From contig JAPYMA010000969.1 in the NCBI GenBank assembly GCA_035041965.1, positions 99,097 through 163,096 on the forward strand: 64,000 bases of DNA. The letters run 5' to 3'. The translations under genes were made by a program, and so were the position numbers. Source of the stretch: Anisakis pegreffii (lineage: Eukaryota > Nematoda > Chromadorea > Rhabditida > Anisakidae). This document shows positions 37,801 to 50,812 of the stretch, piece by piece. How positions within the stretch are numbered: the first letter of the stretch is position 1; every line of letters starts with the position of its first letter. The notes under the pieces were generated by a model that made no database searches, was not told the origin of the DNA, and was given only the letters and a program-made list of their open reading frames with translations.

Positions 37801-39163
37801 TCACATCACCAGCAGCTCTAATCAATTCTTCGCGATCAATTTCTGAAAAATTCAAATGATTAAACCATTATATCACTGATTATATCGACAGATACATCGC
37901 TTACAATCCGGTTGGGTAAATACATTAAAACAGCATTTACTTTAAAGGTATTATAAAAGTGTATAAAACTCAGAGGGCGAACCTTGGCCTATTCCAATGA
38001 CAAATACATTGATGTTATGCTTATCTGCTAGGGCATGCTCTGCTGCAACATCAGTGATGTCCATACCATCGGTTATCACAACCATCACCTTTGGAACTTC
38101 CGGATTACGGACTTTTGCGTTTGCGAAAACCTTAAAGCTCATAAGCATCAAATATTATAAGTAAATATTCAGCATCATGCTTGCAATATTCATGTAGTGT
38201 AATATATTTTAAGAATTGCTTTCATATTATAATCATTCCATTTTTGATGTATATTGGTGCATTTAACAATTGATTACTTGAGTTGTAGCGACATGCATTC
38301 CAGCCGCGATGTTCGTTAGACCTTTATGATAGTTTGAATTTTTAATTGCGGATGCGACATCTGAGTTCGTTGCATATTTGTCCATGTCAAATACGACACG
38401 TCCCTCATCACTGAATGACACCATTCCAACACGACTTTGCTGAAGTCAAACATTAATATCACAACATTATAATATTTCACCATCGTGTTGAGGTGCTCAG
38501 TCAATAAGCTTGCTTCATTGGAATTCTGAGAGCGAGATGAGAAATGCTTTCAGAATGAATTATGTTCGAAAGATTAAGCGGCAACTCCGTGTGGAATGAT
38601 TAAGCAAGAAGTTGAAAAATAAGGAAAATATCAAAACTCGCCTTGTGGAGTCTTTGCGTGAAGCGAGATAAGGTATCCAATGCGGTCTGTTAATAATAAA
38701 AGTTATAACCACGTAATCTTTCTTCAATGGTAACTCCAAAACTGTGCTCATGTTCATTTTAATGTTAATTCATAACTCTTTACATGAACAAATAAAATTA
38801 ATTGGTTATTATCAGCAGGAAATTTATGAAGTAACTTTGTTGTTTTTGGTATTCAGCATTAGAAAATTCACGACAGTTCTGCCCTATAAAATTTGCTCTA
38901 TCGAAGCATGCATGTACTGACATAATGACTGATCCCCTAGCGAGAAATCTGATCGATTGAAAGATCCATCAAATAACTACGAAGCCATGATCAGTAATTG
39001 ATCTTTCTTGTTCTTCAATTGATCTTGAATTCGATGTGAGCACTGGCTGAAAGCGTTTAAACGCCAACCTTATACTTTTGATCTCCAATACTGCTCGATT
39101 CGTCCATCACGATCACAAGATCGATCGGACATTTTATCATATCAGCTATCTCTCCAGTTGCGC
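34888..39163 (-). CDS. Secreted-type protein with two VWA domains and a C-type lectin domain (CLEC), 5' exon unresolved
   Basis: Nematode CLEC with tandem VWA domains before a CTLD; relatives are extracellular and often linked to immunity or gut surfaces. Exons in order: 39069-39163, 38642-38686, 38278-38439, 37983-38130, 37732-37842, 37494-37600, 37280-37375, a short one near 37177-37216, 37008-37111, 36666-36788, 36247-36440, 35896-36072, 35546-35631, 35190-35337, 34888-34928 (TGA); about 560 aa. VWA-1 has MIDAS DESSS, VGMVSFSDEG, GLTNIAAGM, VITDGMD and FVIGIGQEIDREEL. VWA-2 has MIDAS DSSKS after a Cys-rich CGCD linker, then NVVVLFSS and PCRIASHLKEN. The CTLD has CYCLQPY, YWIGAYHSGSTFEW, NEPD, NGWHSDVCND and NFICQKN. 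The first exon with signal peptide was not found. The donor at 36666 and the short exon near 37.2 kb are uncertain. Confidence 0.83.
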
Positions 39164-39944
39164 CTGAAGGTAACTATGATTAAAGTGTTCCACTAACGGT
39201 TCGTATGAGGAAGTAAAGCCTGCAGATAGTCGTAAGCATGTGAAGCAGTTGTATTGACTCGCTCACACATTTAGCTGTTTGACAACTTATTTCTTCGGTC
39301 ATTTTTCATCAATTTGTGAGTGCCGTAATCGCATTCAAGACTGCAGCTGATTGGTTACATGACGTTGAGAAAGCTTAAGAGAATGTGAACTGTTTCTCGA
39401 GGGTTGTGCTGACGATGCTGAGCGACAGTCATAACACGTCGAAAGTTCTCACTTATATTTCTTCCCTTTAATTCCAAAAAGGCAAATATGCTTTTTGAAA
39501 GTTTTCTGGCAGTCATAAAATATCGGGCCACTCTCTCTCGCGAGACGTCGATGAGGTGGTCATAACCAAAGAGTTAAACCACATGAACAGGGAGTGATTG
39601 GTAATGGCATCCAAGCAAATCTCATGTCGGTCGCAATCCGACCGATCTGGCTTTGCATCGTCCTGACAATCGGAACATCGACCGACTGTCGGAACGGTTC
39701 GATTGGAATCCGAATGTTCTAGTTCCGAGCAAAATCGTCGGATTTTACCGAGCGACCTTCGGTCGGATGCCATCACCAGGAATAATGTTGTCTCAGATCG
39801 AGATAACAACACCTACCAATAAGCCCAACACAGAGGGCGATTGCACCGATGAGCTGCGTGAAGAAGCGCATTGCGACCGTTCACTCAATGTGACCATTGC
39901 GTCGCATCTACCTCCTTAAATACCGCCTCATACGGCAATGAATC
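39164..39944. other. Upstream region of the clec gene
   Basis: The missing first exon should lie here or further upstream. It also contains a GC-rich inverted-repeat element at 39.60-39.78 kb. Confidence 0.4.
39599..39777. mobile_element. GC-rich element with short terminal inverted repeats
   Basis: GGTAATGGCATCC at 39599-39611 matches the reverse complement of GGATGCCATCACC at 39765-39777 at 12 of 13 bases. The interior is unusually GC-rich and full of short CGGTCG/CGACCG palindromes. Probably a non-autonomous element; no target duplication seen. Confidence 0.4.
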
Positions 39945-41855
39945 ATTCCTCCAGAAAAAGGAATTAGTGAAAAACAAATCATTTGATCAAATCATTAAAG
40001 TTTTTTTGCAGAGTCCATGGAATGAAATAAAAGTTCACTGATCACTAATCACTAATCACTAATTCCACGTTATCACTAATGAAAAAGTTTATGTTGTTCA
40101 GCGTCAGTTCACTAAGGACAAATCATATCCCAAGAATGTTCAGTTTTATGGATTATGCGACCAGAAAAATTGCGATGAATTGTAGAAAAAACATTTCAGA
40201 AAGCATTTTTACAAAAGAAATCTGTCGTAAAACTGATAAGAACGACTGCATGATATAAACAAAATGGAATGAAAATGATTCGTAACGGCGTTCAATTTTG
40301 TCATAAGAATCTTTCCAAAAAAGCAATGAATAACGCTGCTGATAACGCACAAAATAATATTCAATGTTAGAAATATCATTCTATCAATCAACAACAGCAA
40401 ATATTTTCAATATTCATTATTATAATCTATCACTGTTATATGCATCGGGTTTAAAGACACATTCGATGAATATCTAATGCGAAATTCATCTCAATGAATC
40501 ATTTTCATCGAATGACTGATTAGGCTTCATGACACTGTGGTCAAAGTTACAAACAAACAATTCAATGATCGAGTGTCAAATGAAAGGTCTGAAGATGAGG
40601 ATAAAGTGAAAGTAAGATATGCGAGAAAATCCATTGCATCAAGCAAGTGATTATTAATAAAGAGAAAGATAAAACGGCAATGATATTGAGCGATATGTAA
40701 TGTGGCGACGCATTCGTGTATGTTCTCATTGGTGTGATTGAAATTGGGTAGAAAATCAAACGAGTATCAGATCGATCTTCATGGTTTTTGTATGGTCAGA
40801 AGTCCACACTCGGTTAACATTCGTTTCGAGAATCAGTGGAATTCGCAACTGATCGTTATGGCTTTCAGATAAAATCATGTTGGTGCAGGAAATTGCATGT
40901 GTCAGCAATGTCGTTTTATGAAATCAGGCTGTTAGTTGATGGTTCTCAGCCTTCACCCTGGCATTTTATTTTTATCTTTGATTGCATTTTTTAAAAACTC
41001 GATCGTTTATCGCATCTCCTACAACCTCGTGCTGTGGGCCTTGAAATTGACGAATGTGAACGCATATTGGAAGCAATCAACGAAGTCATTCAGTATACTT
41101 CTGAATACTAAGTATATCAGGAATCAAAAGTAAATTCGTGCAGATGATCTAGCCGCGAGCAAAGACCGAATTTGACTTCATTCTTTATTTTATGTCAGTT
41201 CCAAGTGGCCAAAAGTTTTCTGATTACTCGTTAATCTATTATATTTATGAAGAATGAAGAACTTATTTGGCGCAGATATGTGAGGAAAAGAATGCATAAT
41301 TTTGCACGTAGTTCTATCGCTTCGAGTTCTGCTGATAACTAAAGAAATAATTTTACATTTCTTCAGCAATCTGGTCTATTTTGTACATAAATCTTTGGTC
41401 GTGTCCATGACAATATTAGTCATAGCGGTATTTTTTGGTGCAGAATGAAAATCAGACGATGAGAGCGAATTTTTTCTGTTGTTCATTGGTGTTTGAAAAG
41501 CGAAGTTTCTTCGGATGACGTACTGATCACAAAGCGATAACCATTCCTGTGTGTTCCTTTTGGTAATCATTATCAAATCATGAGTGCCCGCTCCACTTTC
41601 ATGGTTAATTATATGATACCAAACCTGCTGATTGTGATTATAGTTGCTAAAAACGATGACATATTTCCAAAGAAACAACAAGTAAATTCATTGTTCAAAC
41701 GTTCTACATTTCTAACTAGCATTTTGTGAACAAAATGGTGAATTGCATGCAATCAATGTCATGCCGAACATTGAATAGTGGAAAATATTATGAATTCATT
41801 TTAGCTATTTAGTGTATGCTAAATCATTAAGTATTTAATCATATCGCTAAGCAGG
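39945..41855. repeat. Direct repeat copy 2, upstream of the clec gene
   Basis: Partner of 31800-33990. Core 40199-41594. An extra short tandem (ACTAATC, three copies) at about 40041-40065 is not in copy 1. Confidence 0.9.
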
Positions 41856-44800
41856 TGCACATCCATCCCTCTGTCATGAACTCGCATACTTTATAACGCC
41901 TGCAGAATGCCTAAAAATATTAAACTGCTTGATCTTCATATGTAATCACCATTTTTGCCTTCTGCTATTTGGCATGCTTTGAGTGTGTGTAATAGCAGAT
42001 GTTTTGAAATTTCATCAAACTGAATTTGCACTAAAAATATGTGACATGTATTAGCATATTGCAACAAGATATCTTTTAATGACGGCAGTTTTAACAGGAA
42101 AGTTTAGGTATTACACCTTTGGTTTCATTTTAAATTAAATGTAGCGGGGAAGGGAAAAAAGCCGAGGATGGGGAATGTCGAGGGTCCGATTGGGTCTTCA
42201 GCTCGAAAAAGATCGGTTATCTCAGTCTCCGTTCCATTCCTGAACTCGATCCACGAATATTCCCCGAAAATTAAACGTTTGAATTGAACTCAGTAGGACT
42301 TTGAAAACAGAAAGTTGCGCTGAAAAAGCATCGAAATAAATAATCTTCAGGATAGAACAGAGGTAACCGCGAAGCTATGATGCGGTTTTAACGATCGCAC
42401 TTCATTGAGCCACACGAGAAATAAACATTCCATTGTTTTCGACGAGAATAAACGAACGAAATTCTAGAATAACAATAACGTAAACTTCTTCTACTGCACA
42501 TTGTAGAAATGGTCAGTGTTGATCACTGAATGTTTAGGCCAAATTACAATTCACAGTCTTGTTAGCTGTGTTACATTCCATTTTCTGCTCATAGTATGAA
42601 GGCAACCAGAAACATTTTATTCCTGTGTTAATGAATGCGGTCCATTTTAAAACGGTCGTCATGCATCATCATTTTCTTCTTCAAAACACCCGCCTTGTTA
42701 GCACTGACCATACGGAAGTGGTTCGCATCACTGTGACAAACCTGCCAGAATTCTAGCAGTGCTTTGCATGTGACTTAAGTATTGTGAAAATTTGTTCGAA
42801 TTTGAGCAAGAGTTCAGTGATAACCCTCAATCTGAGCAGGATGTTGAGCCAGGATCATTACGAATTACAAAGTTTGAAAAGCGGGAGGATTTCACTGGTA
42901 ACGTTGACGTGCAAGGATAAGAATGAGGGCATTATACGCTTAAGATAGGATGAAGAGCATTAAAATTTATCCGTAACATTTATCTTGCTCGCAATTTTTT
43001 TGACTTAAAAGGGTAATTTTTGCACTCCGCAAACGAATGTATAATGCTGAAAAATGGAATGGATGGATAAGAGATTTGAAGAGTTGTGCGCAATGAGCCT
43101 TAATCCACGCATGAGGATAACGTTGACGATTTCTGATCAAATTGATCGTTGTTATATCTTTGAAGCGTTTGAACGGAAATTTCGGTAAGCACAACATTAC
43201 TAAAAGTAACATTACTAAAAGCACAACATTATAATAGTCTAAACGACACGGATTGATATTTAGAATCAACACTATTCATTCACTTGATTTGTTGATTTTT
43301 GGGTATTTGAAATTTTTTGTTATGTGTTCAGAAGATATACTAAGTGATTCGATAAATCGTCGAAAATTTTGATCATTTCGTTCAATCGATGCATTTTCAA
43401 GTTTCATTTCAAATCCCTCCATTAGTACTCAATTATAACTTCAGAATGCCTTGTGACCGAAGAGTGAAAATTTTTCTGTTGGGAATCATTTCGAATTCAC
43501 GCTTTTGATGTTTTTATCTGACTGCATCAAGTTTCGAGGAAAGTTTAGGGATTTTTCCGAAAATTTCGAGGATCGCAGATTTCAATAGCTCCGGAAAAGC
43601 CGTCGATAAAATTTTGCAGTCAAGGACCCCAAAAATGTCGAGGCCAGGGACGGGATTCCCGCATTTCTGCGTTCCCTGCACTACACTAGCAACAAACGTA
43701 TATAAAATAATGAATATAACATAATCAAAGGAATATACAAGTACCATGAATGAGTGTTCGTCATGTGCTATTGCCGGGAATGATTTTTTTGATTCTTTCG
43801 GAATTGCAAGCTGAACAATTCGCGATACTCGCAACTGTTAAAGTTTTTTGAGAATTTATGAGACCTGAGGTAAAACCATTACACAAGAAAGTGAAGATGT
43901 ATGTACAGACATGAATTACAATGTTGTGATTATACATAATTGAGATATTTGAGATTTGCACATGTTTACAGACCTTTCAAATTTAAAATAAAATGTTATT
44001 TTGCAACACTGAAAACTTTTCTCTTTTGAAACATTTCGCCGTAACAGATTTTTTTTCGAATTTCTTGTTACTAATTAGAATCTTGACAGTGAGTTGTTCC
44101 TTATTTTCATCATTTGCATTCGAATATTACCAAACTGACCAGGGCACTACGGTCCTTAGAATTACTGATTCATAAATTGATACCAAATCGAACATTACTA
44201 TTCACTGTCTCCGGAGGCTAACCGATAGCGACGAAATTTCTTCTAATTATACTGATACATTTGGAGTCATATATGCGAGATATAAAATTCATTCTAGATC
44301 GTTTTCTCCTATCGATGTGGTCATAAGAACGCTCAAACGTGGATTACATGAATTACTTTAATTGACCATCTTGATTTATGCCGAACATGCACTTCTTTTA
44401 ATCAAAAATATATGCTCGTCATATCGTCACAATGCAAACGCAAAATGAGCATTCCGCATCACTAATGGCGACGAACGCAATTCTACAAATATTTTTGAAC
44501 TGAACGCAGATATGTTAGCGTCCAAAACGTAAATGGATGTGAAGTTATCGGTATATCGAGTGAAGAAAACTAAGATTGTTTTTTTAGAGCAACGGCATAA
44601 CAGCTTAAACTCGATCGTGCTGGCTGATTGTTTGTGTCACTCTCATGTCAGAGACAAGTGAAAATGCACAGTTCAACACTGGTACCTGATTGGTGGGAAA
44701 TGATCAGGGATATCGTATGAGCCAAGAAAAGTACATATTAATAATGATGTTCAGATGTTCAGCAATCCGTCACCTCCACGAGTACGAAGGATGACAAGTC

Positions 44801-45177
44801 AGTGATAGTCTGGAATCGACAACGGTCGTCTTTGGTCAGTGTAATCTGATGGCTTGCCACTCGAAAAATGGCTCGTTCTTGTAACAATGAACAATTTCGA
44901 TTCATACCTAACAATTAGGCGAGTGATAAGAAAGCCTTATTTGCATCGATCAAAATCACTGCTTTTCAAGGTTGTGATCGATGACGCCTTAATCGGCTTC
45001 ATCGTTGAAACATATCTGAACATTCAGCACTGCAATGTGTGCACAACTATTGCTCTTAATTTTTATACAAGATCACAGAACACTATCAGTAATAATGATA
45101 AAGTAATAATAACAATAATTTAAAAGAAATAATGAACGAATGAATAATATTACAATCAGTGTTGATAAGATGAAGGC
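41856..45177. other. Region without recognised genes
   Basis: Scattered ORFs of 60-106 codons only, none with recognisable motifs or splice chains. A short tandem (ACATTACTAAAAG, about two copies) lies at about 43.19-43.22 kb. Confidence 0.45.
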
Positions 45178-45897
45178 TTATTTGAAATTATATTGCATAT
45201 GCGGTAACATTCGTTCGATGATATTCCGTTGGAAGAACTGATAAAAAAGAGTGACAGCTTTCAGTATGATGATCATTATGGATTGAACCATTGACGTTGT
45301 CGACAGCGAATGTAGCGATTGCAGCAACGCTAACGGAAAATACATCAAGCCGAAGAAACTCGTTAGTGCCATTAGTAACTGAAGTTTACTCATCACTTCA
45401 GTATCATTCCAGGGCAATATGATAACAGCAATGAAAAGCAACAATTAGCTACGAAATCAGTAGCAATCTCAACATACAAATAACTTTCACATCAAATACT
45501 ACTCATAACTGCAAAAGCAAAGTAACCATCAGTAATAGCTAAAACAGACAGAAGCGAACAATGTTAGAAAGAAATGCTTTTATTGATTTTCCGAGAATGG
45601 GTTTTATCTAATAAAATCCTCAATTAATTCATACGTACCCAGTTAATACTTCATGCTGCTGAGCATATATTCTACCAGAACATAATATGAAGCAATTCAA
45701 GAAACCCCTCTCCACTCAAAAAAAAAATAACGCAAAAAATATACCATACTGAGCAGATAACCGTGTAATACCAAATCATAGATCGTGCCGAATTTTCGTT
45801 TCAAAAAACATATCAGAAGAAACGTCAACGCGACCATGCACGAGAACAAATTTATTGCTATCAGTATCGACATTATTACCGATCGATTGCTGTCCAT
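45178..45897 (-). other. Possible multi-span membrane protein fragments
   Basis: Two minus-strand ORFs are strongly hydrophobic. One starts at the ATG of 45895-45897 (MDSNRSVIMSILIAIN...), has one long span, and ends at a GTATAT donor near 45746. The other, 45178-45444, has about three spans (LLFIAVIILPW, LTSFFGLMYFPLALL, MIIILKAVTLFYQFF). I could not join them: a TAA precedes the second piece in frame and no acceptor follows it. Either exons are missing or it is a decayed receptor-like gene. Confidence 0.2.
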
Positions 45898-47220
45898 ATG
45901 CACGTGCAGTAATATACTTAAAATTCATTTTATGATGATTTCACCATAAAATTCTTGATGACTTCAAAGGCTGTTTTAAATAATTTATCTGGGTGAAAGT
46001 GGCCTGACCCTCTTCAATTGTTACTACGATTACAGTTAGGAAACGCAAATTCAACTGAATACTTTCGCTTTTAGTCGCTGGTCAACGGCACAGTAGGCGA
46101 AATGTGTGTTTTTTTAAGTGGCCACCGACAGAACTTTAGTTACGACCCTTAAAAAAAGAAAACTGCCACAGTTTTACGCTCAAAGTTGATATGCCATTGC
46201 AAAGTGAACTGATTCATTTCATAATGCTTCACTGACACTACTTATTATTGCTTGAGCTGTCTTATACCGCTAGTATCAAATCAAAAAAGTGAACCTGGTG
46301 AAAGCGGTTATGGTGACTTGAAGTGTCGTACAAATAATGGCGGTTGTTTGCAATGAAAATCCACATAACCAATAATCATTACTTTCGTCGTGTACTGAGA
46401 TTGACATCGTCTTTGACCGGAATGTTGACGAACATTCGTCAATTCAGCAATTTCGGAAACAATTCTGATCTGAAACGCTCACTGAATTTAATCATTCATT
46501 TTATCACTCATCAATCATCGGTCATTCATGTATTGATCATTAATTATTGCAAATTTGCAATCGCCCAATAAAATACCATCAATAATGACTAAAACTGAAC
46601 AAACTTCGTTCAACACACTATTTTTTTAATTTACTGAATCCCGTATTAGTTCGTATCTGCTTGATTCACTCGTCGTTCAGAGACAATATTTCAACGTTAA
46701 ACGCTTCTATAGGTTTTCATTATCAGCGCTGAACAGCAGTAAAGTTATCTAGGAATTTGATTCGTTAAAAGTATCCCAAAAATGCGAAAGGATACAATGT
46801 GTTCTAAGTGTTATCGAAGAATATTGCGCATATCGATATCATTTTGAATACATTCGAAAAGTGAAGATAACTAGCAGCAGCAATTTCTCAATGAATACTC
46901 TGATTTCTGAGGGGGTGTGCTTGATGAGAAGTAATAAGTGCGAGAGTGCATAAGTTCATTTAAGAGAAGTGTTGATTTTGATACTGAACAAACAACAGAT
47001 AAGTTTACAATTATCAACTTAAACGACGCATTGAATCGCAAGCAAATACTCAATAAACGTTTTCCTACTAATAAACTGATGTCAAATCAGTGATTATAAA
47101 TGTAGTAATGCATGATTGTTGTCACTGAATAGATCCAAATAATTTAGGTTATGTATCAAAATAACTTAATAATGGCTATTTCCAAGTATTATTTCATTCA
47201 ATGAAAGCGATCGAGGGGAA

Positions 47221-47694
47221 TTGTGTGAATACTATGATAATAACAGAATAATGTTGAATTCGCAAAATATTCGACCATTCTTGCAAATCGAAAAAAAAAA
47301 CTTCAGCTATTGTCATCTGAGAGCAATTGGTGGTTTCAGAATAAGACGAACGATGCGTTGTTTAGGTATTCCAAGTATCATTCTGTCAAGAATTAATTCT
47401 ATTGAGGTAATGAGAATGATCAGGCTGGCTCTATTGTTTTGCACACTCGCCGATGGTACTTCTAGTAATATATCTATTGATAAATTGATCATTATTGCTA
47501 AAAAGAAAACATCTTCAGGATGCAATGCTCTCCACGATAACAACAACGAGAACAATGACAACAACAATGCTGATAAGAATGGCAATAATGATAACGATGC
47601 TGACAATATGATTAATAACAGTGTGGCAACGAAACGAAATCTCTTTTGGAGGTGCAGTCACATAATGAGAATAATACAGCAAACGTTTAGTTAG
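47221..47694 (+). other. Uncharacterised 157-codon ORF with Asn/Asp-rich tract
   Basis: Longest single open frame in the gene-poor region. The tract at about 47.53-47.61 kb (LHDNNNENNDNNNADKNGN) comes from AAC/GAT trinucleotide repeats, which keep frames open by composition. A dibasic KR precedes NLFWRCSHIMR near the end. No domain or signal peptide is evident; coding status is doubtful. Confidence 0.2.
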
Positions 47695-50398
47695 GACAGT
47701 TGACTTTAAGGAATGAACGAACGTTTTATCGAAATTTAAAGTGAACTCATCGAAAGTGAAGTTAAATTTTATTGCTCAGATTTCCTAATATGATTCTCAA
47801 ATTACCATTCACCTTTTCGTCGACAGATAATGCTAAATTGCATGTTATTTACATACGCATTACATGCAATATAATTATATACACGTTCAGAATCATATAA
47901 TACATACATTTTTTCAGTTGTTATCTATGTTGTCTAAGGAAAGTCAACGGCATTATTCGGAACGATCTCGTCACAGTTTCTGTTTTCCAGAAACGTTTCC
48001 TGAACTGATCGTTCCACTGTGAAAACATTTCGTTTTCACTTTATTAGCTTCAGCTCATTGCACTGATTGACGCCGAAAAATCAAGTGAACTTCACAATAA
48101 ACTGAACTTGATGAAATCAAGAGACGGCATCAAATTTTCTCATCGAAAATCTGGTATTCCTAGCAATGAACTAATCACGGGCTTCAGTAGAATGAATGGC
48201 GCTAATCATCTGATCGTATTTCTGGAATTATCACAAAATATGAAAAGTTATCCGATCTTCTTTCAATATCTAAAATCGTTCTCGAGTTTCACTCAACGAG
48301 TCCGTTAATTGTGCCATTCAAACGATTCTGCTTTCAATACGAACTCATCTTCGACTCACGATCAGATCGCATTTCACTTTGATAATTATTCTCATTTTCT
48401 AAAGCAAAACTCCGTAAAAATGTGTTAAGTGTTAATACCGTTATTTGGATTTTTGAACGGCGCTATGATGATTGATGTTTTCAGTGATAGAGCTATGTCA
48501 TAAACTGAATCGCCATTATCCAATTATAAAATTCTTTGATTGGTTCGGTGGGGAGAGTGCTTTCCTTTCGCTGGAGATGCTAACATCAAATGAAAACATT
48601 CGATGATTACTCCATTAAAATGCACTGATGATCGACCATCGATGCTGGTGTATAAGTTTGATAGCGCTGACGATAAACTAATAATGATGGTAGGAAATGA
48701 TAATAAGGTGATAAAAGTAAACAAGGACGACGAAAGATATTGATGAGGAAGTTTTGTTGACAATAATTCGTAATGATTCATCTAATAACAATACTATCCA
48801 ACTTTTATGAAGCAAGAAGCTTTTACCTAATAACTAATCGATACAAAAATTGATCAGTCAACCAAATTCAGCATGTAACACTAAACGTGCAAGTAGTTGT
48901 AGAAGAATAAATGAGTAAATAAAGCGAGAAATAAATCAGTGATTTGAGTGAGGAATAATTGAAAATTGATAGTGGTATTCATTTGATATTCATCAAATAT
49001 TTAGGGTAGTTCATGCCGAGTAGTTGCTTGTGTACACTTTATAGTTAGTGCTAATAAGAAATAAACGAATATTGCGATGAAGCATAAAATTGTGATAAAG
49101 ATGGGAATAAGAATATGGAAAGGATTATATACCTGAAGGAGTTAGAGAATGTGGATTAATGCGAAAGGATAACGACGGATGGGTGGACCAAGAGGTGGAG
49201 TAATGAAAATATCTATCGATATTAGGTAAATTTGAAGAGACGCAATTCAGCGTTGCAATTAATTTGATGTTCGCATTACATTCGATACAGCCAGCCAGCA
49301 TTTCTGTTTCAAGCTTAACGCTTCTATCCTATAGATGTTGCTTATATTTCATTTGTGTATTTAATCTATTTCCTCATTTGAATACGCCATACAATACACA
49401 TTATTCAATCAATGTGATAAAATGCATATTGTGCTCGTATACGGACTCCTCGAAAGACTATCGACTACTCGACGGTTTTTGCTTGTCGAATGACATTTCT
49501 GATCGCTGTCGTTTCATGATATATTCATGAGATATTTACACTCACGTGACATAATTTCTTTATTCAGAAACAAAATTTTTATCAATGCACGTAACTCATT
49601 CAAACGGATATAGACATACACCGCTAAAATAATACACAATAAGAACTCACGCAAAGTTGTACCTATAAACTGCCTGCAATTGCATCGCATCGCATGAGTC
49701 TTTCAAAAGGATTCGTTCGAAACGCAGACGTCCTCATAAACCTCAATTCGAGATAAATTTTATATGCTTCGGCGATCAAAATATTCCCTCAGAATCGCAT
49801 TTTGACGAGTGTAATGTCTTTTATCACTTTCGTTCAAATACACATATGAATAGAACAAGATTGTAATAAATCGAACAGCAATTCACTTCCCATCAGAAGA
49901 AAAAAAAACGTTGAATTCAAACGAATAAATGAATCTATTTTTATTCGTATCGTCAAAAGAATATCCATTTAATTGTAACTTCGAATGACCTTATAAATTC
50001 GTTGAAACAGCTCATGGAGAGCGTCACAAAATGAAAAAAACCCTCAGAAATAAGTATTTCGATATAATTGTCGCAACTTTCTAAACCACAATAAGTGTAG
50101 AATGAATTAATCGGTGAGAAAAATTACGAGTAGCAGCATGCAGTAATGTATCGCATTTTAAATCATAGCTTAGTTTGATATTCATTTTACCGTTTTGACA
50201 TTAAAATTCGATGTGGATTATTCGACCGTTGTTAACAACAACACATTCAATTGAATGAGAAGAAATACTGCTGCTCGTAAACAAAATTCTCAAGCAATAA
50301 AACAAATTGAAAAATTTTATCCTCTGCAATGGCAGATGAGTGATGCATCATAAATTTCAAGAGATAGGATAAATTCATTCCTCATCGAAACTCACCGA

Positions 50399-50812
50399 AT
50401 TTTTCCATTCTTTTCTGGCAAAGTCGAGCCTCTGGACGACAGGTGTTCAAAAACGCGCCCTGATAGAAACGAGATCATCAACCTGAGAACTTAAACGTAG
50501 ATCACGTATCTGCTCTTGTCGATGAAGCAAATGCGTTGGATGACCAAAATCTATTAAAATAACTGAATAGAAGAGAGGTACCATTGAATAACGAAGGATG
50601 CAGTCTTGGATAAAGTTCGCGAACTCTACAGTTTTATTTTCCAATAATTATTCAATGATTTATCGGTCGTTTTAGTAATGTTGCTACAACAATTAATTTG
50701 TTCCAGTATCGCACTGAAGGCATTCATTTTAATGATTCTATTATTATATACATTCAGTGAGTGCATATTTTGAACCTGCAAAGCTGAAGTAAATAAAACA
50801 ATGAACTTCATC
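50399..50812 (-). other. Candidate small secreted-peptide gene
   Basis: On the minus strand, an ATG near 50810 starts MKFIVLFTSALQ, a signal-peptide-like beginning, followed by CAG/GTTCAA, a possible donor. Downstream, a 98-base stretch at about 50.40-50.49 kb has a good acceptor (TTCTCAG) and a very good donor (CG/GTGAGT) and one open frame (ISFLSGRVFEHLSSRG...). The pieces between could not be joined with confidence. Unrecognised. Confidence 0.2.

Noticed and set aside
47313..47606. Minus-strand ORF beginning like a signal peptide (Leu/Ser-rich)
   Set aside because: The Leu/Ser run is the reverse reading of the AAC/GAT repeat tract; likely an artefact.
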